NCBI GenBank assembly: GCA_037034305.1
Contig: JBAGJY010000009.1
Span: 1 to 64,000, forward strand
Length of the DNA stretch: 64,000 nucleotides
Reading direction: 5' to 3'
Source of the DNA: Streptantibioticus_A sp037034305
Lineage (GTDB): Bacteria; Actinomycetota; Actinomycetes; Streptomycetales; Streptomycetaceae
Part shown: positions 53,356 to 61,667 of the stretch, piece by piece
Layout: each line of letters starts with the position of its first letter
Numbering within the stretch: position 1 is the first letter of the stretch
The notes under the pieces: generated by a model
The model's input: the letters and a program-made list of their open reading frames with translations, nothing else
The model's database searches: none
Told to the model about the DNA's origin: nothing
Translations under genes and position numbers: made by a program

Positions 53356-54777
53356 TCAGCCGACCGCGCCCTCCATCTGCAGCTCGATCAGCCGGTTGAG
53401 TTCCAGCGCGTACTCCATCGGCAGCTCGCGCGCGATGGGCTCGACGAAGCCGCGGACGATCATCGCCATGGCCTCGGTCTCGCTCAGGCCGCGGCTCATC
53501 AGATAGAACAGCTGGTCCTCGCTGACCTTGGAGACGGTCGCCTCGTGGCCCATCGACACGTCGTCCTCGCGGACATCCACGTACGGGTAGGTGTCGGACC
53601 GCGAGATGGTGTCCACCAGCAGCGCGTCGCACAGCACGTTGGACTTGGCGCCGCCCGCGCCCTCGCCGATCTCGATCAGACCGCGGTACGAGGTGCGGCC
53701 GCCGCCGCGCGCCACCGACTTGGAGACGATGTTGGACGACGTGTTCGGCGCCATGTGCACCATCTTGGCGCCCGCGTCCTGGTGCTGTCCGGCGCCCGCG
53801 AAGGCGATGGACAGGGTCTCGCCCTTGGCGTGCTCGCCCATCAGGTAGACGGCCGGGTACTTCATCGTCACCTTGGAGCCGATGTTGCCGTCCACCCACT
53901 CCATGGTGGCGCCCTCGTAGGCGACGGCGCGCTTGGTGACCAGGTTGTAGACGTTGTTCGACCAGTTCTGGATGGTCGTGTAACGGCAGCGGGCGCCCTT
54001 CTTGACGATGATCTCCACGACCGCGCTGTGCAGCGAGTCGGACTTGTAGATCGGCGCGGTGCAGCCCTCGACGTAGTGGACGTAGGCGTCCTCGTCGACG
54101 ATGATCAGCGTCCGCTCGAACTGGCCCATGTTCTCGGTGTTGATCCGGAAGTAGGCCTGCAGCGGGATCTCCACGTGCACGCCCTTCGGCACGTAGATGA
54201 ACGAGCCGCCGGACCACACGGCGGTGTTCAGCGAGGCGAACTTGTTGTCACCGGCCGGGATGACGGTGCCGAAGTACTCCTTGAACAGCTCCGGGTGCTC
54301 CTTGAGCCCGGTGTCGGTGTCAAGGAAGATGACGCCCTGCTCCTCAAGGTCCTCACGGATCTTGTGGTAGACGACCTCGGACTCGTACTGGGCGGCGACA
54401 CCCGCGACCAGCCGCTGCTTCTCCGCCTCCGGGATGCCCAGCTTGTCGTAGGTGTTCTTGATGTCCTCGGGCAGGTCCTCCCAGGACTCCGCCTGCTGCT
54501 CGGTGGAGCGCACGAAGTACTTGATGTTGTCGAAGTCGATGCCCGACAGGTCCGAACCCCAGGTGGGCATGGGCTTCTTCTCGAACAGCTTCAGCCCCTT
54601 CAGGCGCAGCTTGAGCATCCACTCCGGCTCGTTCTTCTTCGCCGAGATGTCGCGGACGACCGCTTCGCTGAGGCCGCGCCGTGCGGAGGCGCCCGCCACG
54701 TCGGAGTCGGCCCAGCCGTACTCGTAGGTGCCCAGGCCTTCGAGCTCCGGGTGAGTGGTCTCCGTGGGAGCAGTCAT
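53356..54777 (-). CDS. sufB: Fe-S assembly protein SufB
   Basis: A 473-aa core scaffold subunit. Recognisable: PKGVHVEIPLQAYFRINTENMGQFERTLIIVDEDAYVHYVEGCTAPIY (about 195-240, with the conserved Cys), RCRYTTIQNWSNNVYNLVTKRAVAYEGATMEWVDGNIGSK, and SYRGLIEIGEGAGGAKSNVLCDALL with the second Cys. ATG at 54777 overlaps the sufR stop by 4 bases. Confidence 0.97.
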   Translation of the reverse strand: MTAPTETTHPELEGLGTYEYGWADSDVAGASARRGLSEAVVRDISAKKNEPEWMLKLRLKGLKLFEKKPMPTWGSDLSGIDFDNIKYFVRSTEQQAESWEDLPEDIKNTYDKLGIPEAEKQRLVAGVAAQYESEVVYHKIREDLEEQGVIFLDTDTGLKEHPELFKEYFGTVIPAGDNKFASLNTAVWSGGSFIYVPKGVHVEIPLQAYFRINTENMGQFERTLIIVDEDAYVHYVEGCTAPIYKSDSLHSAVVEIIVKKGARCRYTTIQNWSNNVYNLVTKRAVAYEGATMEWVDGNIGSKVTMKYPAVYLMGEHAKGETLSIAFAGAGQHQDAGAKMVHMAPNTSSNIVSKSVARGGGRTSYRGLIEIGEGAGGAKSNVLCDALLVDTISRSDTYPYVDVREDDVSMGHEATVSKVSEDQLFYLMSRGLSETEAMAMIVRGFVEPIARELPMEYALELNRLIELQMEGAVG

Positions 54778-55589
54778 GCGGGGTTCCTCCCGGACTTGCT
54801 GGCAGATGCGGATGCGGACGCAGGTGCGCTGTCGGACGTGTTGGCTTGTGGTGCTTTCGGAATGAACGTCGTGCACACTCCGTCGCCGTGGGCGATGGTG
54901 GCCAGACGCTGCACATGGGTTCCGAGCAGGCGGGAGAAGACCTCGGCCTCCGCCTCGCACAGCTGCGGAAACTGTTCGGCGGTGTGCGCCACCGGGCAGT
55001 GGTGCTGGCAGAGCTGCTCGCCGGCCGAGGCGTGCGCACTGCGCGTGGTAGCAGCGTACCCGTCCTCGGTCAACGCCTTGGCGAGCGCCCTGGCCCGATC
55101 CTGCGGGGCGGCGGCCTCCACCTCGGCGCGGTACCGCTCGGCCTGGCCCGCCGCGCGGGCCCTGGCGAACGCGGCCACCGCCGCCTTGCCGGTCTCCCCG
55201 TCGCCCGCGCTCTGCGCGATCCAGCGCATGGCGTCGGCGGCGAGCTGGTCGTACGCCTGGTAGAACGCGTCCCGGCCGCAGTCGGTGAGCGCGAAGACCT
55301 TCGCCGGGCGGCCGCGGGAGCGCGATCCGTAGATCCGCTGCTCGCGGGGCTCGACGAGGCCCTCGGCGACCAGCGCGTCGAGGTGGCGGCGAACCGCCGC
55401 GGCGGTGAGTTCCAGCCGTTCGGCGAGGTCGGCGGCGGTGGACGGGCCGTGGTCGAGGATGGAGCGGGCCACCCGGTTACGGGTGCCGCGGTGGGCCTCG
55501 GCCTCGCTGCCCTCGGGCACGGGCGCTACGGAGGCGGCGGCCGCGGCGGCGGTCGCCCTCTCCTTCGCTGCCTTGCCCGTGTATTTCAC
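54774..55589 (-). CDS. sufR: Fe-S cluster-sensing repressor SufR
   Basis: A 271-aa regulator with winged-helix DNA-binding part (ARSILDHGPSTAADLAERLELTAAAVRRHLDALVAEGLVEPREQ, about residues 42-85) and a C-terminal Cys-rich cluster site: EQLCQHHCPVAHTAEQFPQLCEAE (about 210-235). SufR proteins carry a 4Fe-4S cluster and repress suf when clusters are plentiful. GTG at 55589 is preferred; a TTG 12 codons upstream is less likely. First gene of sufRBD-Rieske-CSU. Low-complexity Ala/Ser tail. Confidence 0.9.
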   Translation of the reverse strand: MKYTGKAAKERATAAAAAASVAPVPEGSEAEAHRGTRNRVARSILDHGPSTAADLAERLELTAAAVRRHLDALVAEGLVEPREQRIYGSRSRGRPAKVFALTDCGRDAFYQAYDQLAADAMRWIAQSAGDGETGKAAVAAFARARAAGQAERYRAEVEAAAPQDRARALAKALTEDGYAATTRSAHASAGEQLCQHHCPVAHTAEQFPQLCEAEAEVFSRLLGTHVQRLATIAHGDGVCTTFIPKAPQANTSDSAPASASASASKSGRNPA

Positions 55590-55602
55590 AACGCCATTGT
55601 TG
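55589..55602 (-). promoter_or_regulatory. SufR-type operator CAAC-N6-GTTG
   Basis: CAAC-GCCATT-GTTG (55589-55602) overlaps the sufR start codon. As I recall, this CAAC-N6-GTTG palindrome is the reported binding site of Streptomyces SufR, so autorepression is expected. A second, wider pair GTTGCG-N10-CGCAAC overlaps it (55599-55620). Confidence 0.65.
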
Positions 55603-55657
55603 CGTAATTCCGCGCGCAACGACAAGCGGGGAGTGGATCACCCGCCGGTTAGGTGCA

Positions 55658-55676
55658 TCACGTAAGGCAAACCTCA
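55658..55676. promoter_or_regulatory. candidate iron box (DmdR/IdeR-like) between sufR and ABC genes
   Basis: The 19-mer TCACGTAAGGCAAACCTCA matches about 14 of 19 positions of the DtxR-family consensus (TTAGGTTAGGCTAACCTAA), with the AGGCnAACCT part best preserved; a further TTAGGT lies at 55649-55654. Located in the divergent region of sufR and the ABC exporter. Tentative. Confidence 0.35.
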
Positions 55677-55750
55677 CTTTCCGTACCGGCGCGCCGGAGT
55701 TTGCCGGACCCCGTGCCGACACCGCCCGGCGGCTCCCTAAACTCGGGCTC

Positions 55751-56677
55751 ATGCAGAGCACCCCCGCGGTCGAGGTCGTCGGCCTGGTGAAGCGGTACGG
55801 GGCCAAGACCGCGGTGGACGGGCTCGAACTGTCCGTCGCGCGGGGCTCCCTCACCGCCGTACTGGGACCGAACGGCGCCGGAAAGACCACCACCATCGAG
55901 ACCTGTGAGGGGTACCGCCGCCCCGACGCGGGCACGGTGCGGGTCCTCGGTCTCGACCCGGTCACCGAGTCGGCCCGGCTGCGGCCCCGCATCGGCGTGA
56001 TGCTCCAGTCCGGTGGGGTCTATCCGGGCGCCCGCGCCGAGGAGATGCTGCGGCACACCGCCAGGCTGCACGCCAACCCGATCGACCCCGCGCTGCTGAT
56101 CGAGCGGCTGGGCCTCGGCTCCTGCGGCCGCACCCCCTACCGGCGGCTGTCCGGCGGACAGCAGCAGCGCCTCGCGCTCGCCATGGCCGTGGTCGGCCGA
56201 CCGGAACTGGTCTTCCTGGACGAGCCCACCGCGGGCCTTGACCCGCAGGCCCGGCGGGCCACCTGGGACCTGGTCCGCGAGCTGCGCGCCGACGGGGTGA
56301 CCACCGTGCTGACCACCCACTTCATGGACGAGGCCGAGCAGCTCGCCGACGAGGTGGCCATCGTGGACGGCGGCCGGGTGATCGCCCACGGCACCCCGGA
56401 GGAGCTGTGCCGCGGCGGCGCCGAGGACACCCTGCGGTTCTCCGGGCGGCCCGGCCTGGACCTGCTCTCGCTGCTCAAGGCGCTGCCCGCGGACAGCGCG
56501 GCGGCCGAACTCACCCCCGGCAGCTACCGTGTGGAGGGCAGGGTCGACCCGCAGATGCTGGCCACCGTCACCTCCTGGTGCGCCCAGCACGGCGTCCTGC
56601 CGGACCGCATAGCGGTCGAGCGCCGCACGCTGGAGGACGTCTTCCTGGAACTCACCGGCAAGGAGCTGCGCTCGTGA
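55751..56677 (+). CDS. ABC transporter ATP-binding protein (DrrA/NatA-like)
   Basis: A 308-aa ATPase: Walker A LGPNGAGKTTTIETCEG (about 36-46), signature RLSGGQQQRLALAMA, Walker B LVFLDEPTAGLDP, switch His VLTTHFMDEAE, and a C-terminal extension (about 225-308). It powers export by the permease that follows; its stop overlaps the permease GTG by 4 bases. In Streptomyces an ABC pair often lies between suf and ctaA. Substrate unknown. Confidence 0.92.
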   Translation: MQSTPAVEVVGLVKRYGAKTAVDGLELSVARGSLTAVLGPNGAGKTTTIETCEGYRRPDAGTVRVLGLDPVTESARLRPRIGVMLQSGGVYPGARAEEMLRHTARLHANPIDPALLIERLGLGSCGRTPYRRLSGGQQQRLALAMAVVGRPELVFLDEPTAGLDPQARRATWDLVRELRADGVTTVLTTHFMDEAEQLADEVAIVDGGRVIAHGTPEELCRGGAEDTLRFSGRPGLDLLSLLKALPADSAAAELTPGSYRVEGRVDPQMLATVTSWCAQHGVLPDRIAVERRTLEDVFLELTGKELRS

Positions 56678-57450
56678 CCGCCGCAACCCCGAGCACCTTC
56701 GCCCCGGACCCGGGCGCCGCCCCGCTGCCCCGCATGATCGGCGCGCAGACCGCGCTGGAGACGCGGATGCTGCTGCGCAACGGCGAACAGCTGCTGTTGA
56801 CCATCGTGATCCCGACGGTGCTGCTGGTGCTGTTCAGCGCGGTGCCGATCATCGACACCGGCGGCGGCAGGCGGGTGGACTTCCTCGCCCCCGGTCTGCT
56901 GGCGCTCGCCGTGATGTCCACCGCCTTCACCGGCCAGGCCATCGCGACCGGCTTCGAGCGGCGGTACGGGGTACTCAAGCGGCTCGGCGCCTCGCCGCTG
57001 CCGCGTTGGGCGCTGATGACCGCGAAGACCGGTTCGGTGCTGGTCACCGAGGCCCTCCAGGTCGCGCTGCTGTCGGTGATCGCGCTGGCGCTCGGCTGGT
57101 CGCCGCACGGCAACCCGGTGGCGGTGGCGCTGCTGCTGGTGCTCGGCACGGCGGCGTTCTCCGGGCTCGGGCTGCTGATGGCCGGAACGCTCAGGGCGGA
57201 GGCCACGCTGGCCGCCGCCAACCTGGTCTTCCTGCTGCTCCTGGTCGGCGGCGGGGTGATCGTGCCGCTGGCGAAGTTCCCGGCCGGGGTGCACTCGGCA
57301 CTGGGCCTGCTGCCGATCTCCGCGCTGTCGGACGGCCTGCGCGCGGTGCTCCAGCACGGGGCCGCAACGCCCTGGTCGGACCTGGGGATCCTGGCGGTGT
57401 GGGCGGGGCTCGGACTGGGCGCGGCGGCGCGCTTCTTCCGCTGGGAGTAG
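56674..57450 (+). CDS. ABC-2 type permease
   Basis: A 258-aa membrane protein with six hydrophobic helices (for example LLLTIVIPTVLLVLFSAVPI, FLAPGLLALAVMSTAFTGQAIATGF, LLLVLGTAAFSGLGLLMAGTL, LVFLLLLVGGGVIVPLAKFP). The RYGVLKRLGASPLPRW segment is characteristic of the DrrB-like ABC-2 family. Coupled to the ATPase. Confidence 0.9.
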   Translation: MTAATPSTFAPDPGAAPLPRMIGAQTALETRMLLRNGEQLLLTIVIPTVLLVLFSAVPIIDTGGGRRVDFLAPGLLALAVMSTAFTGQAIATGFERRYGVLKRLGASPLPRWALMTAKTGSVLVTEALQVALLSVIALALGWSPHGNPVAVALLLVLGTAAFSGLGLLMAGTLRAEATLAAANLVFLLLLVGGGVIVPLAKFPAGVHSALGLLPISALSDGLRAVLQHGAATPWSDLGILAVWAGLGLGAAARFFRWE

Positions 57451-57504
57451 CCCGTTTCGGGACCCTCGTGAAGGAATGCACAAGCGCCCGCCTACGATGG
57501 GCGG

Positions 57505-58479
57505 GTGCCGAAATCGCTCAATCCCCTCGCGCTGATCGCCGAGCGCTGGCAGCCCTCCGCCAAGTTCGTGGAGCGGGCCGCACTGGCCACCGTGGTGATG
57601 GCCGTGGTCATCGTGGTCACCGGCGGCGCGGTACGGCTGACGGACTCCGGTCTGGGCTGCAACACCTGGCCGACCTGCACCCCGCAGAGTCTGACGCCGA
57701 CGAAGGCGATGGGCCTGCACGGCATCATCGAGTTCAGCAACCGCATGCTGACCGACGTGCTGTGTGTCGTGGTCGGCCTGGCAATCATCGCCGCCCGCGC
57801 CCGCACCCCGTGGCGGCGCGGCCTGACCAAGCTGGCCTGGGCGCAGTTCTGGCTGGTGATGAGCAACGCGGTGCTCGGCGGCATCGTGGTGCTGACCGGC
57901 CTGAACCCGTACACCGTCGGCGCGCACTTCCTGTCCGCGACGGCGCTGCTCACCGTCGCGCTGCTGATGTGGCAGCGCTCGCGGGAGGGCGACGCACCGG
58001 TGCGCGATCTGGTGGTGCGGCCGGTACGGCAGCTGGCCTGGCTGCTGGTCACCGCGGCCGGGCTGCTGATCGTGGTCGGCACGCTGGTCACCGGCGCGGG
58101 CCCGCACGCGGGCGACGCGCACACGGTGCACCGGATCCCGGTGGACTGGCGGGAGATCACCCAGCTGCACGTGGACTTCGTGTACGTCGTCGTCGGCCTG
58201 ACGGTCGCCCTGTGGTTCGTGCTGCGCGCCGTGGACGGCCCGACCGCCGCCCGGCGACGGGTGGTGGAACTGTTCGCGGTGCTGATGTCGCAGGGCGTGG
58301 TGGGCTATGTGCAGTACTTCACGCACCTGCCGGAGGTTGTCGTCGGCATCCACATGCTGGGCTCGTGCCTGGTGTGGATCGCGGTGCTGCGGGTGCCGCT
58401 GTCGCTGCGCGAGCGGCCGCGCCAGGCGGGCGCGGCGGACATCCCGGCGCAGGACCCGGGCGTTCCGGCCGCCGTCTGA
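57505..58479 (+). CDS. ctaA: haem A synthase CtaA/Cox15
   Basis: A 324-aa eight-helix membrane protein that oxidises the C8 methyl of haem O to haem A. Conserved residues: Cys pair in LGCNTWPTCTP, haem His in MGLHGIIEFSNRM (about 73), VGAHFLSATALL, LHVDFVYVV and GIHMLGS, and VTGGAVRLTDSGLGC at the first loop. GTG at 57505 lies at the end of a CCCGCC-N7-GGCGGG hairpin (57488-57506) and the loop contains TACGAT, a -10-like element, so the message may be leaderless. Confidence 0.94.
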   Translation: MPKSLNPLALIAERWQPSAKFVERAALATVVMAVVIVVTGGAVRLTDSGLGCNTWPTCTPQSLTPTKAMGLHGIIEFSNRMLTDVLCVVVGLAIIAARARTPWRRGLTKLAWAQFWLVMSNAVLGGIVVLTGLNPYTVGAHFLSATALLTVALLMWQRSREGDAPVRDLVVRPVRQLAWLLVTAAGLLIVVGTLVTGAGPHAGDAHTVHRIPVDWREITQLHVDFVYVVVGLTVALWFVLRAVDGPTAARRRVVELFAVLMSQGVVGYVQYFTHLPEVVVGIHMLGSCLVWIAVLRVPLSLRERPRQAGAADIPAQDPGVPAAV

Positions 58480-58661
58480 GGGGCCTAAGCGGTTCGGGCG
58501 AGGTCCGCTGCGTCAGGCAGCGCCCGGAAGGGGCGCGGGGAACTGCGCGACCAGCCACAACGGCGCTGCAGACGACCGACGGCAGATCGCCCCGCTCCCC
58601 ATGGGTTCGGGGGCGACGCCCGCGAAGCAGCCCCGTGAAGTGCGCCCGGGACCGGCACCGG

Positions 58662-59777
58662 TCACGGCAGCCGGTACACCCGCCGGGCGTTGTCGGCCGC
58701 GATCATCGCGGCGACCCGGGCCGCGTCCCGCTCGGCCCAGGCGCCCTCCTCGACCCAGCCGGTGAGCAGCCGCTGGAGCGCCTCGGCGAACAGCCGGGCG
58801 CCGACCACGTACAGCTCGGGCAGCCCGTAGGCGTCCGTGGAGAACAGCACCTTGCCGAAGGGCGCCAGTTCCAGCGTCTCGGCCAGCACCGCCGCGGCCC
58901 GCGCCCCGGTGTGGCTGAGGGCCAGCCCGACGTCGGCGTAGACGTGCGGGAACACGTTCGCCAGATAACCGGCCTGCCGGTGGTACGGATAGCCGTGCAG
59001 CAGCACCAGATCAGCGCCCAGTCCGTCCACGGCCCGGACGAAGTCGGTGAGCAGCGTCGGGTCGGCCTGGTCGAGCCGTAGGTCGGGATCGCCGAACCCG
59101 GTGTGCAGTTGCAGCGGCAGCCCGGTGGCCACCGCCGTCCACAGCAGGTGCCGCAGCAGCACCGGGTCGCTGACCCGGGCGCCGGTGGGGCGCCCGGCCA
59201 GCCACTCCTCGGCGGCCCGGCGCACCTCGGCGGGCCGCGGCGGGTCGGGGGCCAGCGCGAGTCCGTGCCGGTAGGCGGCGATTGACTTGAAACCGACGGC
59301 GGCCCGCGCCGCGGTGTGCACCGCCTCGGCGAGGTCGGCCACGAAGGCGGTGGCGGTGCCGCAGTTGTCGGCGACCTGCTCGGCCAGCGTCTCCAGGCGG
59401 ACCACCTCCCGCGCGGATCCGCCCGCCGCGGCGGCGAGTTCGTCCGGTTCCATCAGGTCGCCGGGCAGGCCGGTGTCGACCAGGAACGTGCTGATGCCGG
59501 TGCCGCGCAGCAGCAGCCGGGTCGCCTCGTACGCGCCGAGTTCACGGCGGCGGGCCAGATAGTGCGCGGGCGGGCAGTGCGGCTCCAGGCCGAGCAGCGG
59601 CGGGCACCAGCGGCGCACCGCGAACCCGGTCTGGGTGTCGAAGTACGTGGTGCCGCGCGCGGCGGGCGCGTGCGCCTCGGTGAGGTACGGCTCGAAGGAG
59701 CCGAGGCCGAGGTCGTGCCGGACCACCCCGTGGCAGTGCTGGTCGACCAGCGGCGGCAGTGGCGGCGGTTCGGCCAT
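58662..59777 (-). CDS. FluG-like amidohydrolase 2 family protein
   Basis: A 371-aa amidohydrolase: LVDQHCHGVV (HxH, about 10-15), FKSIAAYRHGL (bridging Lys region), LQLHTGFGDPDL (metal His), LLHGYPYHRQAGYLA, and the Asp in LFSTDAYGLPELY (about 312). It matches the N-terminal domain of fungal FluG and bacterial stand-alone relatives, which precede or are fused to a glutamine-synthetase-like domain. ATG at 59777 overlaps the stop of the GS-like gene, so the two are co-translated. Likely takes part in gamma-glutamyl compound breakdown; substrate not known. Confidence 0.83.
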   Translation of the reverse strand: MAEPPPLPPLVDQHCHGVVRHDLGLGSFEPYLTEAHAPAARGTTYFDTQTGFAVRRWCPPLLGLEPHCPPAHYLARRRELGAYEATRLLLRGTGISTFLVDTGLPGDLMEPDELAAAAGGSAREVVRLETLAEQVADNCGTATAFVADLAEAVHTAARAAVGFKSIAAYRHGLALAPDPPRPAEVRRAAEEWLAGRPTGARVSDPVLLRHLLWTAVATGLPLQLHTGFGDPDLRLDQADPTLLTDFVRAVDGLGADLVLLHGYPYHRQAGYLANVFPHVYADVGLALSHTGARAAAVLAETLELAPFGKVLFSTDAYGLPELYVVGARLFAEALQRLLTGWVEEGAWAERDAARVAAMIAADNARRVYRLP

Positions 59778-61138
59778 CAGTAGCGCCAGCGGATGGCCGA
59801 GGCGATCTGCTCCGGATCGGCCTCGGCGAACTGCCGCGCCTCGGCCCGGCGTACCGCGAGCACCGCGCCGTGCGCCGACTCACCGAGCGCGGCGCGCAGC
59901 GGCTCGTACCGCGCGAAGCGGTCCGCCGCCTCGGTCAGTGAGCGCGGCAGCCGGGGTGTGTCGGGCGCGGTGCTGGCCGGGTCGCCCCGTACCGGGTCGG
60001 GGAGCCGCAGGTCCGCGTCGAGGCCGTGCAGTCCGGCGGCGATGACGGCGCCGACCACCAGGTACGGATTGGCGGCGGCGTCGAAGCACTTGACCTCGGC
60101 GTTGGCGCTGCCGGTCTCGTCCGGCGGGCCGGGTACCAGGCGTAGCGCGGCCTCCCGGTTCTCCACTCCCCAGCAGTGGAAGGCGCCCGCCCAGTGCGAG
60201 GGCACCAGCCGCAGGTAGCTGGCGGGTGAGGGGGCTCCGATCGCCATCAGCGCGGGGAGCGCGTCCAGCACCCCGGCGAGGAAGGACTCGGCGGTGCCGG
60301 TCAGCCCGTGGCGTCCCGCGCCGCCGCGGAACAGGTCCTCGCCGTCGCGTCGCAGGCTCAGGTGCAGATGGCAGCCGTTGCCCACCTGTCCGGCGACGAC
60401 GGTGGGCGCGAACGAGGCGCGCAGCCCGTGCTGCCGGGTCACGGCCCGTACCGTCTCGCGGGCCAGGACCAACTCGTCGGCGGCGCGCAGCGGATCGGCG
60501 CTGGCGGTGGAGATCTCGAACTGACCCGGCGTGTACTCGGGGTGGATCTGCAGCAGTTCGAGGTGCTCGGCGGCGAGCGCCTCGACGATGTCGCGCAGGT
60601 AGTCGCAGAGTTCGACGATCCGGGTCATGCCGTAGGCGGGCGCCGAGGTGGCGGGGGTGGGCGGCTCACCGGGCCGCATGGCCACCCATTCGGTCTCGAA
60701 GCCCATGCGTGCCTCAAGCCCACGCTCCGCGGCCTCAGCGATCATGCGGCGGGCGAACAGCCGCGCGCACCCCGGGTGCGGGGCGCCCTGCTGGTCGTGG
60801 CGGTCGACCGGGGCCCAGGCCCAACCGGGTTGCGCGGCAAGGGTGGTGAGGCGGTCGAGGTCGGGGATGAGCCGCAGGTCGCCGTCCGGGCTGCCGAGGC
60901 CGAGTTCGGGCACCGCGGCGATGGAGTCGTCGGAGGTGTAGACGTCGAAGACCGGTGACATGCCGACGCCGTGCCGCACGGCGTGCGCGAGGCGGCTGGT
61001 GGGCACCACCTTGACCCGAGTCACTCCGGCGTTGTCCACCCAGGTGAGGGCGACCGCGTGAACGCCCTCGGCGCCGAGCCGCGCGGCCTCCTGGCGCGCG
61101 AGCCGATGCCGTTGTTCCCGTACTTCCCGCACGCCCAT
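59777..61138 (-). CDS. glutamine synthetase family protein (gamma-glutamyl amine ligase type)
   Basis: A 453-aa GS-III/I-like ligase. Conserved: GFETEWVAM (metal Glu), QIHPEYTPGQFEIS with EISxA-like core, GNGCHLHLSLRRDG (His for glutamate), LRLVPSHWAGAF and WGVENREAALRL (ATP site), and SANAEVKCFDAAANPYL. The Tyr used for adenylylation is absent. Such proteins form gamma-glutamyl amides (polyamines or ethanolamine) rather than supplying bulk glutamine. Paired with the FluG-like amidohydrolase. ATG at 61138. A 19-bp palindrome lies 26 bases upstream. Confidence 0.86.
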   Translation of the reverse strand: MGVREVREQRHRLARQEAARLGAEGVHAVALTWVDNAGVTRVKVVPTSRLAHAVRHGVGMSPVFDVYTSDDSIAAVPELGLGSPDGDLRLIPDLDRLTTLAAQPGWAWAPVDRHDQQGAPHPGCARLFARRMIAEAAERGLEARMGFETEWVAMRPGEPPTPATSAPAYGMTRIVELCDYLRDIVEALAAEHLELLQIHPEYTPGQFEISTASADPLRAADELVLARETVRAVTRQHGLRASFAPTVVAGQVGNGCHLHLSLRRDGEDLFRGGAGRHGLTGTAESFLAGVLDALPALMAIGAPSPASYLRLVPSHWAGAFHCWGVENREAALRLVPGPPDETGSANAEVKCFDAAANPYLVVGAVIAAGLHGLDADLRLPDPVRGDPASTAPDTPRLPRSLTEAADRFARYEPLRAALGESAHGAVLAVRRAEARQFAEADPEQIASAIRWRY

Positions 61139-61163
61139 ACAACTCCCCTAGTCCACGTCCGGT

Positions 61164-61182
61164 TCACCACCCGCGGTGGTGA
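61164..61182. promoter_or_regulatory. palindrome TCACCACC-N3-GGTGGTGA before the GS-like gene
   Basis: Perfect 8-bp half sites around CGC at 61164-61182, 26 bases upstream of the GS-like ATG and 34 bases before the end of the neighbouring gene on the same strand. Probable operator of a dimeric regulator. No such regulator is adjacent. Confidence 0.5.
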
Positions 61183-61215
61183 TCGTGTACATGGTGCTAA
61201 CGGGGCAGGAGGGTG

Positions 61216-61563
61216 TCAGGTGTTTGCGGGTCCCCCGACCTGAATTCCAGCCATCCTGGACCACTCGTAGGCGCCGGTGCGGACCTTGGCCGCGAACTCG
61301 CCGTCGAAGTTCTCATGGAGGGTGATTCCGGACAGTTCCACCGCGCGCTGGGCGATGTCGTACGAGGGGGCCACCAGATCGCCCCACTCGCCGTTCTCGC
61401 CGACCAGGACGATGCGGGTGCCGGTCTCGCCGATGTACGCGATCTGGCCTTCGGCGCTGCCGCCGTGACCGCGCGCGAAGGCGCCGATCTGCTGGGCGAG
61501 TCGGTGCGCGCGGCGCTCCGCGCGGGCGTCGGGGGTGTGTTGCGGGGCCTCGGTCTCTGCCAT
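61216..61563 (-). CDS. conserved hypothetical protein (115 aa)
   Basis: A small soluble protein, N-terminal helix (RAERRAHRLAQQIGAFARGHGG), beta-strands GQIAYIGETGTRIVLVGENGEWGDLVAPSYDIAQRAVELSGITLHENFDGEFAAKVRTGAYEWSRMAGIQVGG. I do not know a function; similar proteins are common next to ctaB in streptomycetes, as I recall. ATG at 61563. Confidence 0.75.
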   Translation of the reverse strand: MAETEAPQHTPDARAERRAHRLAQQIGAFARGHGGSAEGQIAYIGETGTRIVLVGENGEWGDLVAPSYDIAQRAVELSGITLHENFDGEFAAKVRTGAYEWSRMAGIQVGGPANT

Positions 61564-61667
61564 GGACCAAATGCTACCCGCGGGTAATCACTGCTGGAAG
61601 GTCCGGCGGAAAAGGTGTCCCAGCCCACGTGGACAGGGCGGGGACACCACAGGGGAAGCGGCGCGGA

